Shown here in pieces: positions 42,765 through 50,999 of a stretch of DNA of 64,000 bases. Source of the DNA: Aureispira anguillae (GTDB lineage: Bacteria; Bacteroidota; Bacteroidia; Chitinophagales; Saprospiraceae); NCBI RefSeq assembly GCF_026000115.1, contig NZ_AP026867.1, forward strand, positions 713,501 to 777,500, in the 5' to 3' direction. Under the pieces are notes generated by a model that was not told where the DNA came from, did no database searches, and saw only the letters and a program-made list of their open reading frames with translations. Every line of letters begins with the position of its first letter. Position 1 is the first letter of the stretch. A program made the translations under genes and the position numbers.

Positions 42765-43226
42765 ATGGAAATTATATTATTAAAAGATGTTGAGCACATC
42801 GGGTTGGCCAAAGCATTGGTTTCTGTAAAAGCTGGTTATGCTCGCAATTATTTGATCCCTCAAGGATTGGCTATTGTTGCTAATAAAGCAAACAAAAATA
42901 GCTTGATGCAAGAAATTCTTCAACAAGAAGAAAGAGCACAAAAAATATTGGACGAAGCTAAAGAATTGGCAACTACATTGGCTACCAAAACACTTAAAAT
43001 CGCTGCTAAAGCGGGAACTAGTGGTAAAATCTTTGGTTCTGTATCTAATGTTCAGTTGGTAAATGCATTAAAAGATACTTTTGGTGTTGAAATCGACAAA
43101 AAGAAAATCAAACTTCCTGAAGAAGTTAAAATGTTGGGAACTTACACCGCTACTGTTTCTTTGCACAAAGAAGTATCAGCTGCTGTTAAGTTTGAAGTTT
43201 ATGACGATAAAGATGAGGTAGCTTAA
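42765..43226 (+). CDS. rplI: 50S ribosomal protein L9
   Basis: 153 residues. The N-terminal RNA-binding domain contains the L9 signature (VSVKAGYARNYLIPQGLAIV), followed by the long connecting helix (about 40-75) and the C-terminal domain with GKIFGSVSNVQLVNAL. Last gene of the rpsF-rpsR-rplI operon, closed by a terminator at 43251-43284. Confidence 0.97.
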   Translation: MEIILLKDVEHIGLAKALVSVKAGYARNYLIPQGLAIVANKANKNSLMQEILQQEERAQKILDEAKELATTLATKTLKIAAKAGTSGKIFGSVSNVQLVNALKDTFGVEIDKKKIKLPEEVKMLGTYTATVSLHKEVSAAVKFEVYDDKDEVA

Positions 43227-43250
43227 TAATAGCTTTCTTATTTAGATATA

Positions 43251-43284
43251 AAAATCCCACTCAATAACTGAGTGGGATTTTTTT
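43251..43284 (+). terminator. Terminator of the rpsF-rpsR-rplI operon
   Basis: 13-bp perfect stem AAAATCCCACTCA (43251-43263) and TGAGTGGGATTTT (43269-43281), loop of 5, T-run to 43284. The rest of the 406-bp gap 43227-43632 contains a TATATTTG -7 box at 43535-43542 for the next gene and no ORF. Confidence 0.88.
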
Positions 43285-43632
43285 GTGATAGCTACATAAG
43301 AATTTTGCCTATGGTACGTTTATAGCTTACCGTCAATTGGCTAATTTAAAACCGAGCTTCAAATTGAAAAAATGCACCTATAAACCTAGGTAGTTTTGTT
43401 CTAACTCAAGAATAAGTGAATAAAGTGTTAAGGACTCTATAATTTATACTTTGTGTTGCTTAATTTGTAATTTCAAAGCTATAAAATTGAATACTTAAGG
43501 AACTAGAACGTTCTACAACTTCATTATATATTATTATATTTGCCTCATTATACCACCCAGTTGATTTATTCATTATAAATAGTGATGTAAAGTGACTACG
43601 GTTTAATCTAAGAAACAAATAAATCCATAGGA

Positions 43633-46600
43633 ATGAGTATCAAAAAATATTTTATTGCCCTTATAATATTGACAACGAGTACACTACTTTGGGCACAAGA
43701 ATCTGCTATTTATAGAGATTATCAAAAAGATTACAAGCGGGGTTTGCATTTTTACAACCAAAAATTGTACGGTCAAGCCTTAGATGAGTTTGATAAAGTT
43801 ACTAGAGCAGCAAATCTTTTTCAGGATACCGATGTACCCATGTATATTTTACAATCAGAATTGCATGCAGGATTATCAGCGTTGTATCTTGGGCAACCCG
43901 ATGCTGAAAAGCGTTTGTTGTATTTTATGGAGAGAAACGAACCGAGTGCTGTTGCTACTCGTGCAGGTTTGGCTTTAGGAAACTATTATTACGATCAAAG
44001 AGATTACAATGCTGCAATCAAATATTTGAGTGAAGTTTCGGCATTAGAATTGAGCAATGAAGAAATTATAGAGAAAAAATTTAAGCTAGGGTATTGCTAT
44101 TTTGTCAAGAAAAAATTCCCAAAAGCAAAGACCTTATTTCAACAAATAAAGGAATCCAAAACGCAGTATTATTATCCTTCTAATTATTATTATGGGATCA
44201 CAGAATTTTTTGATAAAAATTATGACGCTGCATTAAAAGGGTTTGAAAATGCTCAACAATCGAGTCGCTATAAAAAGATTGTTCCTTCTTACATCTGTCA
44301 AATCTATTTTGCCAAAAAACAATATAAGGAGGTTATCAAACAAGGAAAGCCTTTGATTAATGACAATTCTATCCGTGAGCGTGAGCAAGTATCTCAATTG
44401 GTTGGACAGTCTTATTTTGAATTGGGACAATACCGAAAAGCCTTGCCATTGTTGGATACTTATGTGAGTAAAACCAAAAAGGTGAGCAAGGAAGCACTTT
44501 ATCAGTTGGGCTACACACAATATAAGGTAGGAAAATACAAAGAAGCCATCAAAAACTTTGAGCAGCTCAATGCACTCAATGATAAGTTGGGACAAAGTGC
44601 CCTTTATAATATGGCAGATTGTTTGCTCAAGACGGGAGATAAATCAGCGGCTAGACAGGCTTTTCAGAAAGCGAGCCAAAAGAATTTTAATCCTGTATTG
44701 CAAGAAGATGCTTTGATTAACTATGCTAAACTTTCTTACGAACTGGGTTTTGATAACGATGCTATTTCTGCTTTGCAGAGCATTGCTACTACTTCAGATT
44801 ATTATAATGAAGCTCAAAACTTGATGGCAAAAGTATTCTTAAATACAAGAGATTATGACAAGGCGCTAGCTACCTTACGCAAGATGCCCAATAAGACACA
44901 GAAGATGAAAGAAACCCATCAAAAAGTGGCTTATTTTAGAGGCGTTCAACGATACAATGCAGGCAAATATGATGAATCTATTCTATTGTTTAATGAATCA
45001 TTAAAACAGGGAATCAATACAGAAACCAAAGCCTTGGCTTATTTTTGGAAAGCAGAAACGTTGTTTAAAAAGAATGCTTTTGATCCTAGTATCGATGAAT
45101 ATGGCAAGTTTATCACTACAGCTAATACGGTTAATTATTTGCCCGATAACTCTTCTATAGGGGTTGCTTATTATGGCATGGGATATTCGTACATTAAGAA
45201 AAATGACTACGGAAATGCCTCTCGATACTTTAAGGATGCAGTGAAGACCATTCGAAAAAAATTGCCTACCTACAATGATAAGTATGTAACAAACTTTGTT
45301 TATCCTGATGCCTTATTGCGTGCAGGGGACTGCTTGTTGTTTTTGAGAAGTTATGAAAAAGCAAAGGGGTATTACAATACTGTTATCAATAAAAACTATC
45401 CGAATAAAGACTATGCTATGTATCAGCTTAGTCTGATTCATAACCTACAAAATAACAATACTTCTCAAATTGCTTTGTTGGATAAGATTATCAGAGATTA
45501 TCCTGCTTCTAGATATGCAGATGATGCTTATTATGCCAAGGGGAACACCTTGTTTAATATGAATAAAAAAGATTTGGCAATCATCTCTTACGAAAAAATG
45601 TTGCAGGAATATCCCAATAGCGATATGACCAATAAAGCTTTGTTAAAGTTGGGCTTGATTGCTTATTCTATGGGAAGACACGAAGAAGCTCTGAATTATT
45701 ACAAAGGCGTTTTTAGAACAGATCCACAGAGTGATGAGGCTAAGGATGCTTTGGCAGCCATCAAAGAAATCTATATAGAAGATGGCAACCCTGATGGCTA
45801 TTTTAATTTTGTAAACACGGTACAAGGTTATAATGTAGGAGAATTTGAGCGAGATTCATTGATGTTTATTGCTGCTCAAATCAAATTTAACAATGCAGAT
45901 TGGGATGGAGCAGTGGCGAGCTATACGAGTTATCTAGATCGTTTTCCTGCTGGTATGAATAGCACACAAGCGCACTTTAATCGTGGTGAAGCCTTGTTTG
46001 ATTTGAAACGCTATGAAGAAGCCATTATGGACTATGCTTATATCTCAGATCAAGGAACTTCTTCTTATACTGAAACCGCTAATCATCGTGCGGCTAATAT
46101 TACTTATTATAGCACTCAAAATTTTGCAGAGGCCATGAAATATTATGGTCGTCTAGAACAGGTCGCTACCACAGAAGAGTTACTATTTGAAGCACAACAA
46201 TTTGGGATGCGTAGCGCTTTTTATGCTTCTGATTTTAAGAATTTACCTCAAATAGCAGGACGATTGATCCAAAATGCTAGAGCTACCGCACAAGACCATG
46301 CAGAGGCGAATTATTTTATTGGTAAGGCTTATTTGGTAGAAAAAGATTATGATAGAGCTTTGGCTGCCTTCCAAAAGAATATTGATTTGTCTGGAGACGA
46401 TGTGCATTCGGCAGAAGCTAGATATTGGAGAGCTTATATCACTTACCAAAAGAGAGATTTGGACAAAGCAATGAACTTGTGTTTCCAAAACAACAAGGAA
46501 ATTCCAGGTCATCCTTACTGGTTGGTAAAAAGCTTTATTCTTTTGGCAGATATTTATGCAGAGCAAGATAACTTGTTTCAGGCTAAGGCAACCTTGCAAT

Positions 46601-46746
46601 CTATTGTAGATAACTATGATGGTGACCAAGACTTGTTGAATGAAGCCAAAGAGAAATTACAACGTGTCATTGATGCTGAAAAAAGCAACAGTAAGATTAA
46701 GCGAGAAAACCCCAATGGGGAATTGGAAATGATTGAAGAAAATTAA
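43633..46746 (+). CDS. Large secreted TPR protein
   Basis: 1037 residues. Signal peptide IKKYFIALIILTTSTLLWAQ region (about 3-22). The rest is an unbroken array of well over 20 TPR/Sel1-like helical hairpins, including PSRYADDAYYAKGN-type BamD-like units (IIRDYPASRYADDAYYAKGN, MLQEYPNSDMTNKALLKLGL). It should form a long periplasmic superhelix. The next gene, 114 bp downstream, encodes an outer-membrane barrel, a pairing common in Bacteroidota, so the TPR protein may be its periplasmic partner; function unknown. Confidence 0.82.
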   Translation: MSIKKYFIALIILTTSTLLWAQESAIYRDYQKDYKRGLHFYNQKLYGQALDEFDKVTRAANLFQDTDVPMYILQSELHAGLSALYLGQPDAEKRLLYFMERNEPSAVATRAGLALGNYYYDQRDYNAAIKYLSEVSALELSNEEIIEKKFKLGYCYFVKKKFPKAKTLFQQIKESKTQYYYPSNYYYGITEFFDKNYDAALKGFENAQQSSRYKKIVPSYICQIYFAKKQYKEVIKQGKPLINDNSIREREQVSQLVGQSYFELGQYRKALPLLDTYVSKTKKVSKEALYQLGYTQYKVGKYKEAIKNFEQLNALNDKLGQSALYNMADCLLKTGDKSAARQAFQKASQKNFNPVLQEDALINYAKLSYELGFDNDAISALQSIATTSDYYNEAQNLMAKVFLNTRDYDKALATLRKMPNKTQKMKETHQKVAYFRGVQRYNAGKYDESILLFNESLKQGINTETKALAYFWKAETLFKKNAFDPSIDEYGKFITTANTVNYLPDNSSIGVAYYGMGYSYIKKNDYGNASRYFKDAVKTIRKKLPTYNDKYVTNFVYPDALLRAGDCLLFLRSYEKAKGYYNTVINKNYPNKDYAMYQLSLIHNLQNNNTSQIALLDKIIRDYPASRYADDAYYAKGNTLFNMNKKDLAIISYEKMLQEYPNSDMTNKALLKLGLIAYSMGRHEEALNYYKGVFRTDPQSDEAKDALAAIKEIYIEDGNPDGYFNFVNTVQGYNVGEFERDSLMFIAAQIKFNNADWDGAVASYTSYLDRFPAGMNSTQAHFNRGEALFDLKRYEEAIMDYAYISDQGTSSYTETANHRAANITYYSTQNFAEAMKYYGRLEQVATTEELLFEAQQFGMRSAFYASDFKNLPQIAGRLIQNARATAQDHAEANYFIGKAYLVEKDYDRALAAFQKNIDLSGDDVHSAEARYWRAYITYQKRDLDKAMNLCFQNNKEIPGHPYWLVKSFILLADIYAEQDNLFQAKATLQSIVDNYDGDQDLLNEAKEKLQRVIDAEKSNSKIKRENPNGELEMIEEN

Positions 46747-46860
46747 TCCAGCAATTAAGGGGAGTTGAATCTTTGTTTTTTTTACCACTAAAAGTTCAGA
46801 ACAGTAGTTTTGGCTTAGTGGATCAAAAATGATAATCTTTAGCGCATAAAACTAAAAACG

Positions 46861-48573
46861 ATGAGTTATATAAATAAAATAATTGGTTTGTGTTTATTAC
46901 TAGGAGCTAGTCAACTAGCAACGGCACAAATTGTAGACGATACCCAAACGGAGTTCTTAAAACCTTTTCGTGCTAAATTGGCAAAAAGTAAAAAGTTTGA
47001 AGCAACTCCTCATTTACCAAAACTAGACACCAATTCAAATAAAAATTTGAGTTATGTTGTGCCAACCCATTTGTTGGGTTTGCCTTATCCTGCCCCTGTT
47101 ATTCGTCCTTTGGCAATGCCTAGGGCTAAAGCGAATGAGAGTTATAACTTTTATGCTAAGGCTGGATTTGGTTATCCTTTGTCTCCTTTGGTGGAACTTT
47201 CTTATTACAATAAAAACATCCAAAATTTAAAGTTTGGGGTCAATGCAAAGCATCATTCTGTTATCCAAGGGTATTTGCCCAACCAGAGTTTTACCAAAAC
47301 ACATTTTGATGCCAATGTTACTTATTTTACAGAAAAGAATATTGCGATAGGAGCGGACTTTGAGTTTAATTTTAATACCAATCGATTTTATGGTTTTACG
47401 GACTCTTTAGAGACTTACACTATTAGTGAGGATAGCATGCGCCAGCGATTTGTAGATATAAAGGGGAATATCAATTTATTTAATGGTAAATCGAATAAAG
47501 CAAACTTTAACTATCGAGGAGATATTGATTTTTATAGTTACAGCGATGCTTTTGGCTCTAGCGAATTTAGCATTACGCCTAATGTAATGATTGAAAAATG
47601 GTTTGGCAAGCGCAAGGGGAGACATCCTTTGCGCATTGATTTAGGGATGAATTATCTAGGGTTTAAGGATACGCCAATTACAATCGATAGCATCACCAAT
47701 ACGGCTACTAAAAATATTGTACTCTTTTATTTTCACCCTACCTTTACGGTGAATGCAGGGAATTTCAAAGCTAGATTGGGGGTAAACTTAGGGGTAAATG
47801 AAGCGAAGTTTTTTATCCATCCTGATGTTGAGCTTTCTTATACGATTGCCCAAGGTGCGTTTATCCCATATATTGGAGCAGTAGGGCAGGTGCGTCAGAA
47901 TAGTTTCCGTTCGTTGACTTATTACAATCGATTTTTGGTGTCTAATCCAGAATTGCACCACACCAATTATTTGGAACTATACGGAGGTTTAAAAGGATCG
48001 ATCAAAAAGATTAGTTATGATGTAAAAGCAGGATATGCTTTGACTCAAAACTTGCCTTATTTTATGAACGATACAGATACTTTAAGTCAATTTTCTCGTT
48101 TTCGTCCTGTATATGATACAACTGGAATTATCTTTGTGCGAGGAACCTTGGATTTTAGATTGTTGAAAAATCTAGTAGTTGGAGGAACCTTAGGATATAA
48201 CATTTATACGCCTAAAAACTTCGAAAAGGCATTCCATTTGCCCACCTTTGAAAGTAATTTCTTTGTTACCTATGACATTTTCTTGAATGGGAAAAAGAAA
48301 AAGCCAAAGAAGGGCGGTCGAAAAGAGAGCAACTACATTTCACTCAAAGCAGAATTGTTTATCAATGCTGGTGTGCCTTATTTAGATGAGAACAAAACAG
48401 TGAAAGTATTGCAAGGATTGTACGATTTTAGTTTTGGTGCTCGTTATCAAGTATCGCCTAATTTCGCCTTATTTGTAGATCTAAATAATATCATTCACAA
48501 TCAAAATCAACGTTGGTATCTTTATCGACAGTTAGGATTTAATGGTATGTTAGGACTAGAGTTAAAATTTTAA
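46861..48573 (+). CDS. Outer-membrane beta-barrel protein paired with the TPR protein
   Basis: 570 residues with a signal peptide ending QLATAQ (about residue 22). A Pro-rich periplasmic N-terminus (about 60-100, HLLGLPYPAPVIRPLAMPRA) leads into a barrel of alternating aromatic strands (FYAKAGFGYPLSPLVELSYY, RIDLGMNYLGF), ending in GMLGLELKF with the C-terminal Phe recognised by the BAM machinery. It resembles the barrel half of TonB-dependent receptors, but no plug domain or TonB box is visible. It follows the TPR gene and ends in a strong terminator (48667-48701). Confidence 0.72.
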   Translation: MSYINKIIGLCLLLGASQLATAQIVDDTQTEFLKPFRAKLAKSKKFEATPHLPKLDTNSNKNLSYVVPTHLLGLPYPAPVIRPLAMPRAKANESYNFYAKAGFGYPLSPLVELSYYNKNIQNLKFGVNAKHHSVIQGYLPNQSFTKTHFDANVTYFTEKNIAIGADFEFNFNTNRFYGFTDSLETYTISEDSMRQRFVDIKGNINLFNGKSNKANFNYRGDIDFYSYSDAFGSSEFSITPNVMIEKWFGKRKGRHPLRIDLGMNYLGFKDTPITIDSITNTATKNIVLFYFHPTFTVNAGNFKARLGVNLGVNEAKFFIHPDVELSYTIAQGAFIPYIGAVGQVRQNSFRSLTYYNRFLVSNPELHHTNYLELYGGLKGSIKKISYDVKAGYALTQNLPYFMNDTDTLSQFSRFRPVYDTTGIIFVRGTLDFRLLKNLVVGGTLGYNIYTPKNFEKAFHLPTFESNFFVTYDIFLNGKKKKPKKGGRKESNYISLKAELFINAGVPYLDENKTVKVLQGLYDFSFGARYQVSPNFALFVDLNNIIHNQNQRWYLYRQLGFNGMLGLELKF

Positions 48574-48666
48574 ATAATTTAACGAAATAGCTCGCTTAAT
48601 GGCTGAATACTTTTTGTTTCTTTAGACAAGATTCAACGATTAACGAACTATGATTTTGATAGATTG

Positions 48667-48701
48667 ACGCATGCAAATCCTTGGGTTTGCATGCGTTTTT
48701 T
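48667..48701 (+). terminator. Terminator after the barrel gene
   Basis: Very long stem: ACGCATGCAAATCC (48667-48680) pairs with GGGTTTGCATGCGT (48683-48696) with one G-T pair, followed by a T-run to 48701. Confidence 0.88.
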
Positions 48702-48839
48702 ATGTCTCCTAATGGTTGTATTTTTTGTTCTCATGATATGCTGTTACAAAAACAATGTATTGTGTGATAAAACAGCCTTTTGTGTGCTGTGTAGGTTGGG
48801 TTGTTGAAAATGCAGCCACTTTTTATAAATAATTGTAGT

Positions 48840-49490
48840 ATGAAACAAGCCCTATTGGTATTCTTATGTAGTCTCTGTAGTTATGGCATGGCACAAGAAT
48901 GGAAAACCACTGAGACAAGAAGCGGGGATACACTTGTCCAAACTCAAATTTATGTCAATGAGAAAGGTGAAAAAATAGAAGACAGCACTCAAACGCATAA
49001 AATTGTATCAAAATATAGAAATTATTACTTGCTTAATTGGGAACGTTTTAGGTTGGACGGAACTGCCGCAGAGGATGAACGAGGGGTGCATAGAAAGGTG
49101 ATGTTCTTGAAAAAATTTTTTAAGTTTTACAATAAAAACCAAAAACCGTTACGTTGGGTGCGAGATGCCTATCATTATGAACAAGGAAATGCAACCTATT
49201 GCATTTTTAAGTACAACGAACGGGGGGATTTAATCGAAGTACGCTTTTATAGGGATAAAGTAGAACGAGATCCGACTACTGGAATTATTGTTCGAAATAG
49301 ATTGAATGCGATAGAGGCCTATGAAGGCATGGTACATCGGTATCAATTTAAATACTTCTGGAATCGAAAGATCTTAAAAGAGTATGCTTATAGTATAAAA
49401 AATGAATTTATTGACAAACGAGTTTTTGTTGGTAAACGGGTCAATAAAAAAAGAAAAAAAAAGAAAAATAGGTCTGCCTTAAAACCATAG
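48840..49490 (+). CDS. Secreted protein, unrecognised
   Basis: 216 residues from the ATG at 48840. The frame opens at 48801, but the signal peptide MKQALLVFLCSLCSYGMAQ starts at 48840. The mature part has a run of beta-type repeats resembling YD/MORN-like turns (FKYNERGDLIEVRFYRDKVE) and aromatic strands. The C-terminus is strongly basic (KRVNKKRKKKKNRSALKP). No family is recognised. Confidence 0.6.
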   Translation: MKQALLVFLCSLCSYGMAQEWKTTETRSGDTLVQTQIYVNEKGEKIEDSTQTHKIVSKYRNYYLLNWERFRLDGTAAEDERGVHRKVMFLKKFFKFYNKNQKPLRWVRDAYHYEQGNATYCIFKYNERGDLIEVRFYRDKVERDPTTGIIVRNRLNAIEAYEGMVHRYQFKYFWNRKILKEYAYSIKNEFIDKRVFVGKRVNKKRKKKKNRSALKP

Positions 49491-49706
49491 CTTAATACGT
49501 TGTAAAATGATTATCAAGCTTTGTTCTGTTACAAGTGATTTAGAATGTTGAAATAGCCATTCGTTTTTTAATAAAAAAGTAGCGACTCAACCCAACCTTT
49601 TGACTTTTGACCCCATCTTATAAGATAGACGTTTCCCAATTATAAAATTAAAGCATCTAAACTTAGGGTTCTTGGACAAACTCATTCTCGATTTATGGTG
49701 AAAGAG

Positions 49707-49743
49707 AAGGTCTAAAGAACAATTTTTATTAAAGACCTTTTTG
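49707..49743 (+). terminator. Possible terminator in the gap 49491-49818
   Basis: AAGGTCT (49707-49713) and AGACCTT (49733-49739) with a T-run to 49743. The loop is long and the stem short, so support is moderate. A palindrome ATCTTATAAGAT lies near 49616. The 328-bp gap has no gene. Confidence 0.4.
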
Positions 49744-49768
49744 AAACAAAGGCTAATTAGCGGTATTC

Positions 49769-49799
49769 TTTGAATATCTCAGGTAAAAGAATATTTTTG
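49769..49799 (+). promoter_or_regulatory. Canonical Bacteroidota promoter
   Basis: TTTG at 49769-49772, 19 bp, then TATTTTTG at 49792-49799: the best match in the window to the TTTG-N19-TAnnTTTG consensus, 19 bp before the ATG of the lipoprotein gene at 49819. Confidence 0.7.
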
Positions 49800-49818
49800 C
49801 AAAAAAACAAAAGAGAAT

Positions 49819-50700
49819 ATGATTAAGTTTTATCAGGTATTGGGATTAATAATTATGGTGGCAATGGGGAGTTGTATAAAAGATAATAACCCCTCGAAAC
49901 CAGCTTATATTTATGTTGAAAATATTTTTTTTGAATCAGATACCGCACAAGGACAGGGCAGTTCTTCTTATGATATTGTAGATGCATGGATCAGTGTAGA
50001 TGGGCAGCAATTGGGAGCCAATAATCTTCCTACTACTTTTCCTGCTATCTTGGATGAAAACTTTGCAACGAATAGCGTTAGAATATCAGGAGGGATCAAG
50101 GATAATGGAATTACGAATACAAGAGCAATTTATCCATTTTATGAACCTTATGTTGCTAATCTAGTCTTAGAATCAGGAAAAATAGACACCTTCCGCCCAA
50201 CGCTAAAATATGCTTCGAATGCGCATATTATACTGGTGGAAGATTTTGAAAATCCCAATCAGGCTATTTTTAATGAGGATCTGGACAAAAACCCTAATAC
50301 AAAGATGATTCATCAAAATACAGAGGTTTTTGAAGGTAATTATTCTGGTTTGATGGTACTAGATAGTGCCAATTTAGATTGTACAGTAGCTACTTCTACC
50401 CGTTATTACAATCTTAGCTCTGTTGCTTCTTCACCTGTTTATATAGAGTTAAATTGCAAAACAACTACCTATGTTGAGGTTGGTTTGATTGCTCATTATG
50501 GTGCGAGCAATACAGAAATATTGTACAAGGGGGGAGTAAATCCATCGGATACTTGGAAAAAGCTCTATTTTAATTTAACAAACGAAGTCTATGGGACTCA
50601 GGCAACAGAATATTCTGTTGTTTTTAGAGCTTTAAAACACCCTAGTCTAGACGCTGCTCCTAAAGTTTATCTGGACAATATTAAGTTATTGCATTTCTAA
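49819..50700 (+). CDS. Lipoprotein with C-terminal jellyroll-like domain
   Basis: 293 residues. Lipoprotein signal ends AMGSC (Cys19). Residues 30-130 are a beta-sandwich-like segment (YVENIFFESDTAQGQGSSSY, VDAWISVDGQQLGANNLPTT). Residues 135-293 look like a carbohydrate-binding-type jellyroll, with VEDFENPNQAIFNEDL at the start and KVYLDNIKLLHF at the end, as in many Bacteroidota surface lipoproteins. It is monocistronic, with a clear promoter and a perfect terminator hairpin. The ligand is unknown. Confidence 0.6.
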   Translation: MIKFYQVLGLIIMVAMGSCIKDNNPSKPAYIYVENIFFESDTAQGQGSSSYDIVDAWISVDGQQLGANNLPTTFPAILDENFATNSVRISGGIKDNGITNTRAIYPFYEPYVANLVLESGKIDTFRPTLKYASNAHIILVEDFENPNQAIFNEDLDKNPNTKMIHQNTEVFEGNYSGLMVLDSANLDCTVATSTRYYNLSSVASSPVYIELNCKTTTYVEVGLIAHYGASNTEILYKGGVNPSDTWKKLYFNLTNEVYGTQATEYSVVFRALKHPSLDAAPKVYLDNIKLLHF

Positions 50701-50730
50701 TTGCCTACCTCAATAAAGCAGTAAGAGCAT

Positions 50731-50769
50731 ATATTAGTGCTAGGTATAAAATATACCTAGCACTAATAT
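50731..50769. terminator. Perfect 18-bp hairpin after the lipoprotein gene
   Basis: ATATTAGTGCTAGGTATA (50731-50748) and its exact complement (50752-50769), loop AAA. A weak T-rich tail follows. The perfection and length are unusual for a terminator. Confidence 0.7.
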
Positions 50770-50999
50770 TTTATGGGGCAGAGTGATCTGTTGAAGTAAA
50801 AAAAATGCATAAAATAAATAAGTTTTATAAATTGATTTACAGTCTTTTATAGTGTTTTATGTTGTGTTGTATGAAAAATAATCATATTTTTGTTTTAAAG
50901 AATAAAAAGTGATAGAATTGCTTATAGAGGAGCAAATTCCCCGCTTGTTAAAGCATTGTTCCTGTCTTAGTTCTATTTTTTTCATTCAACTTATTTTTT

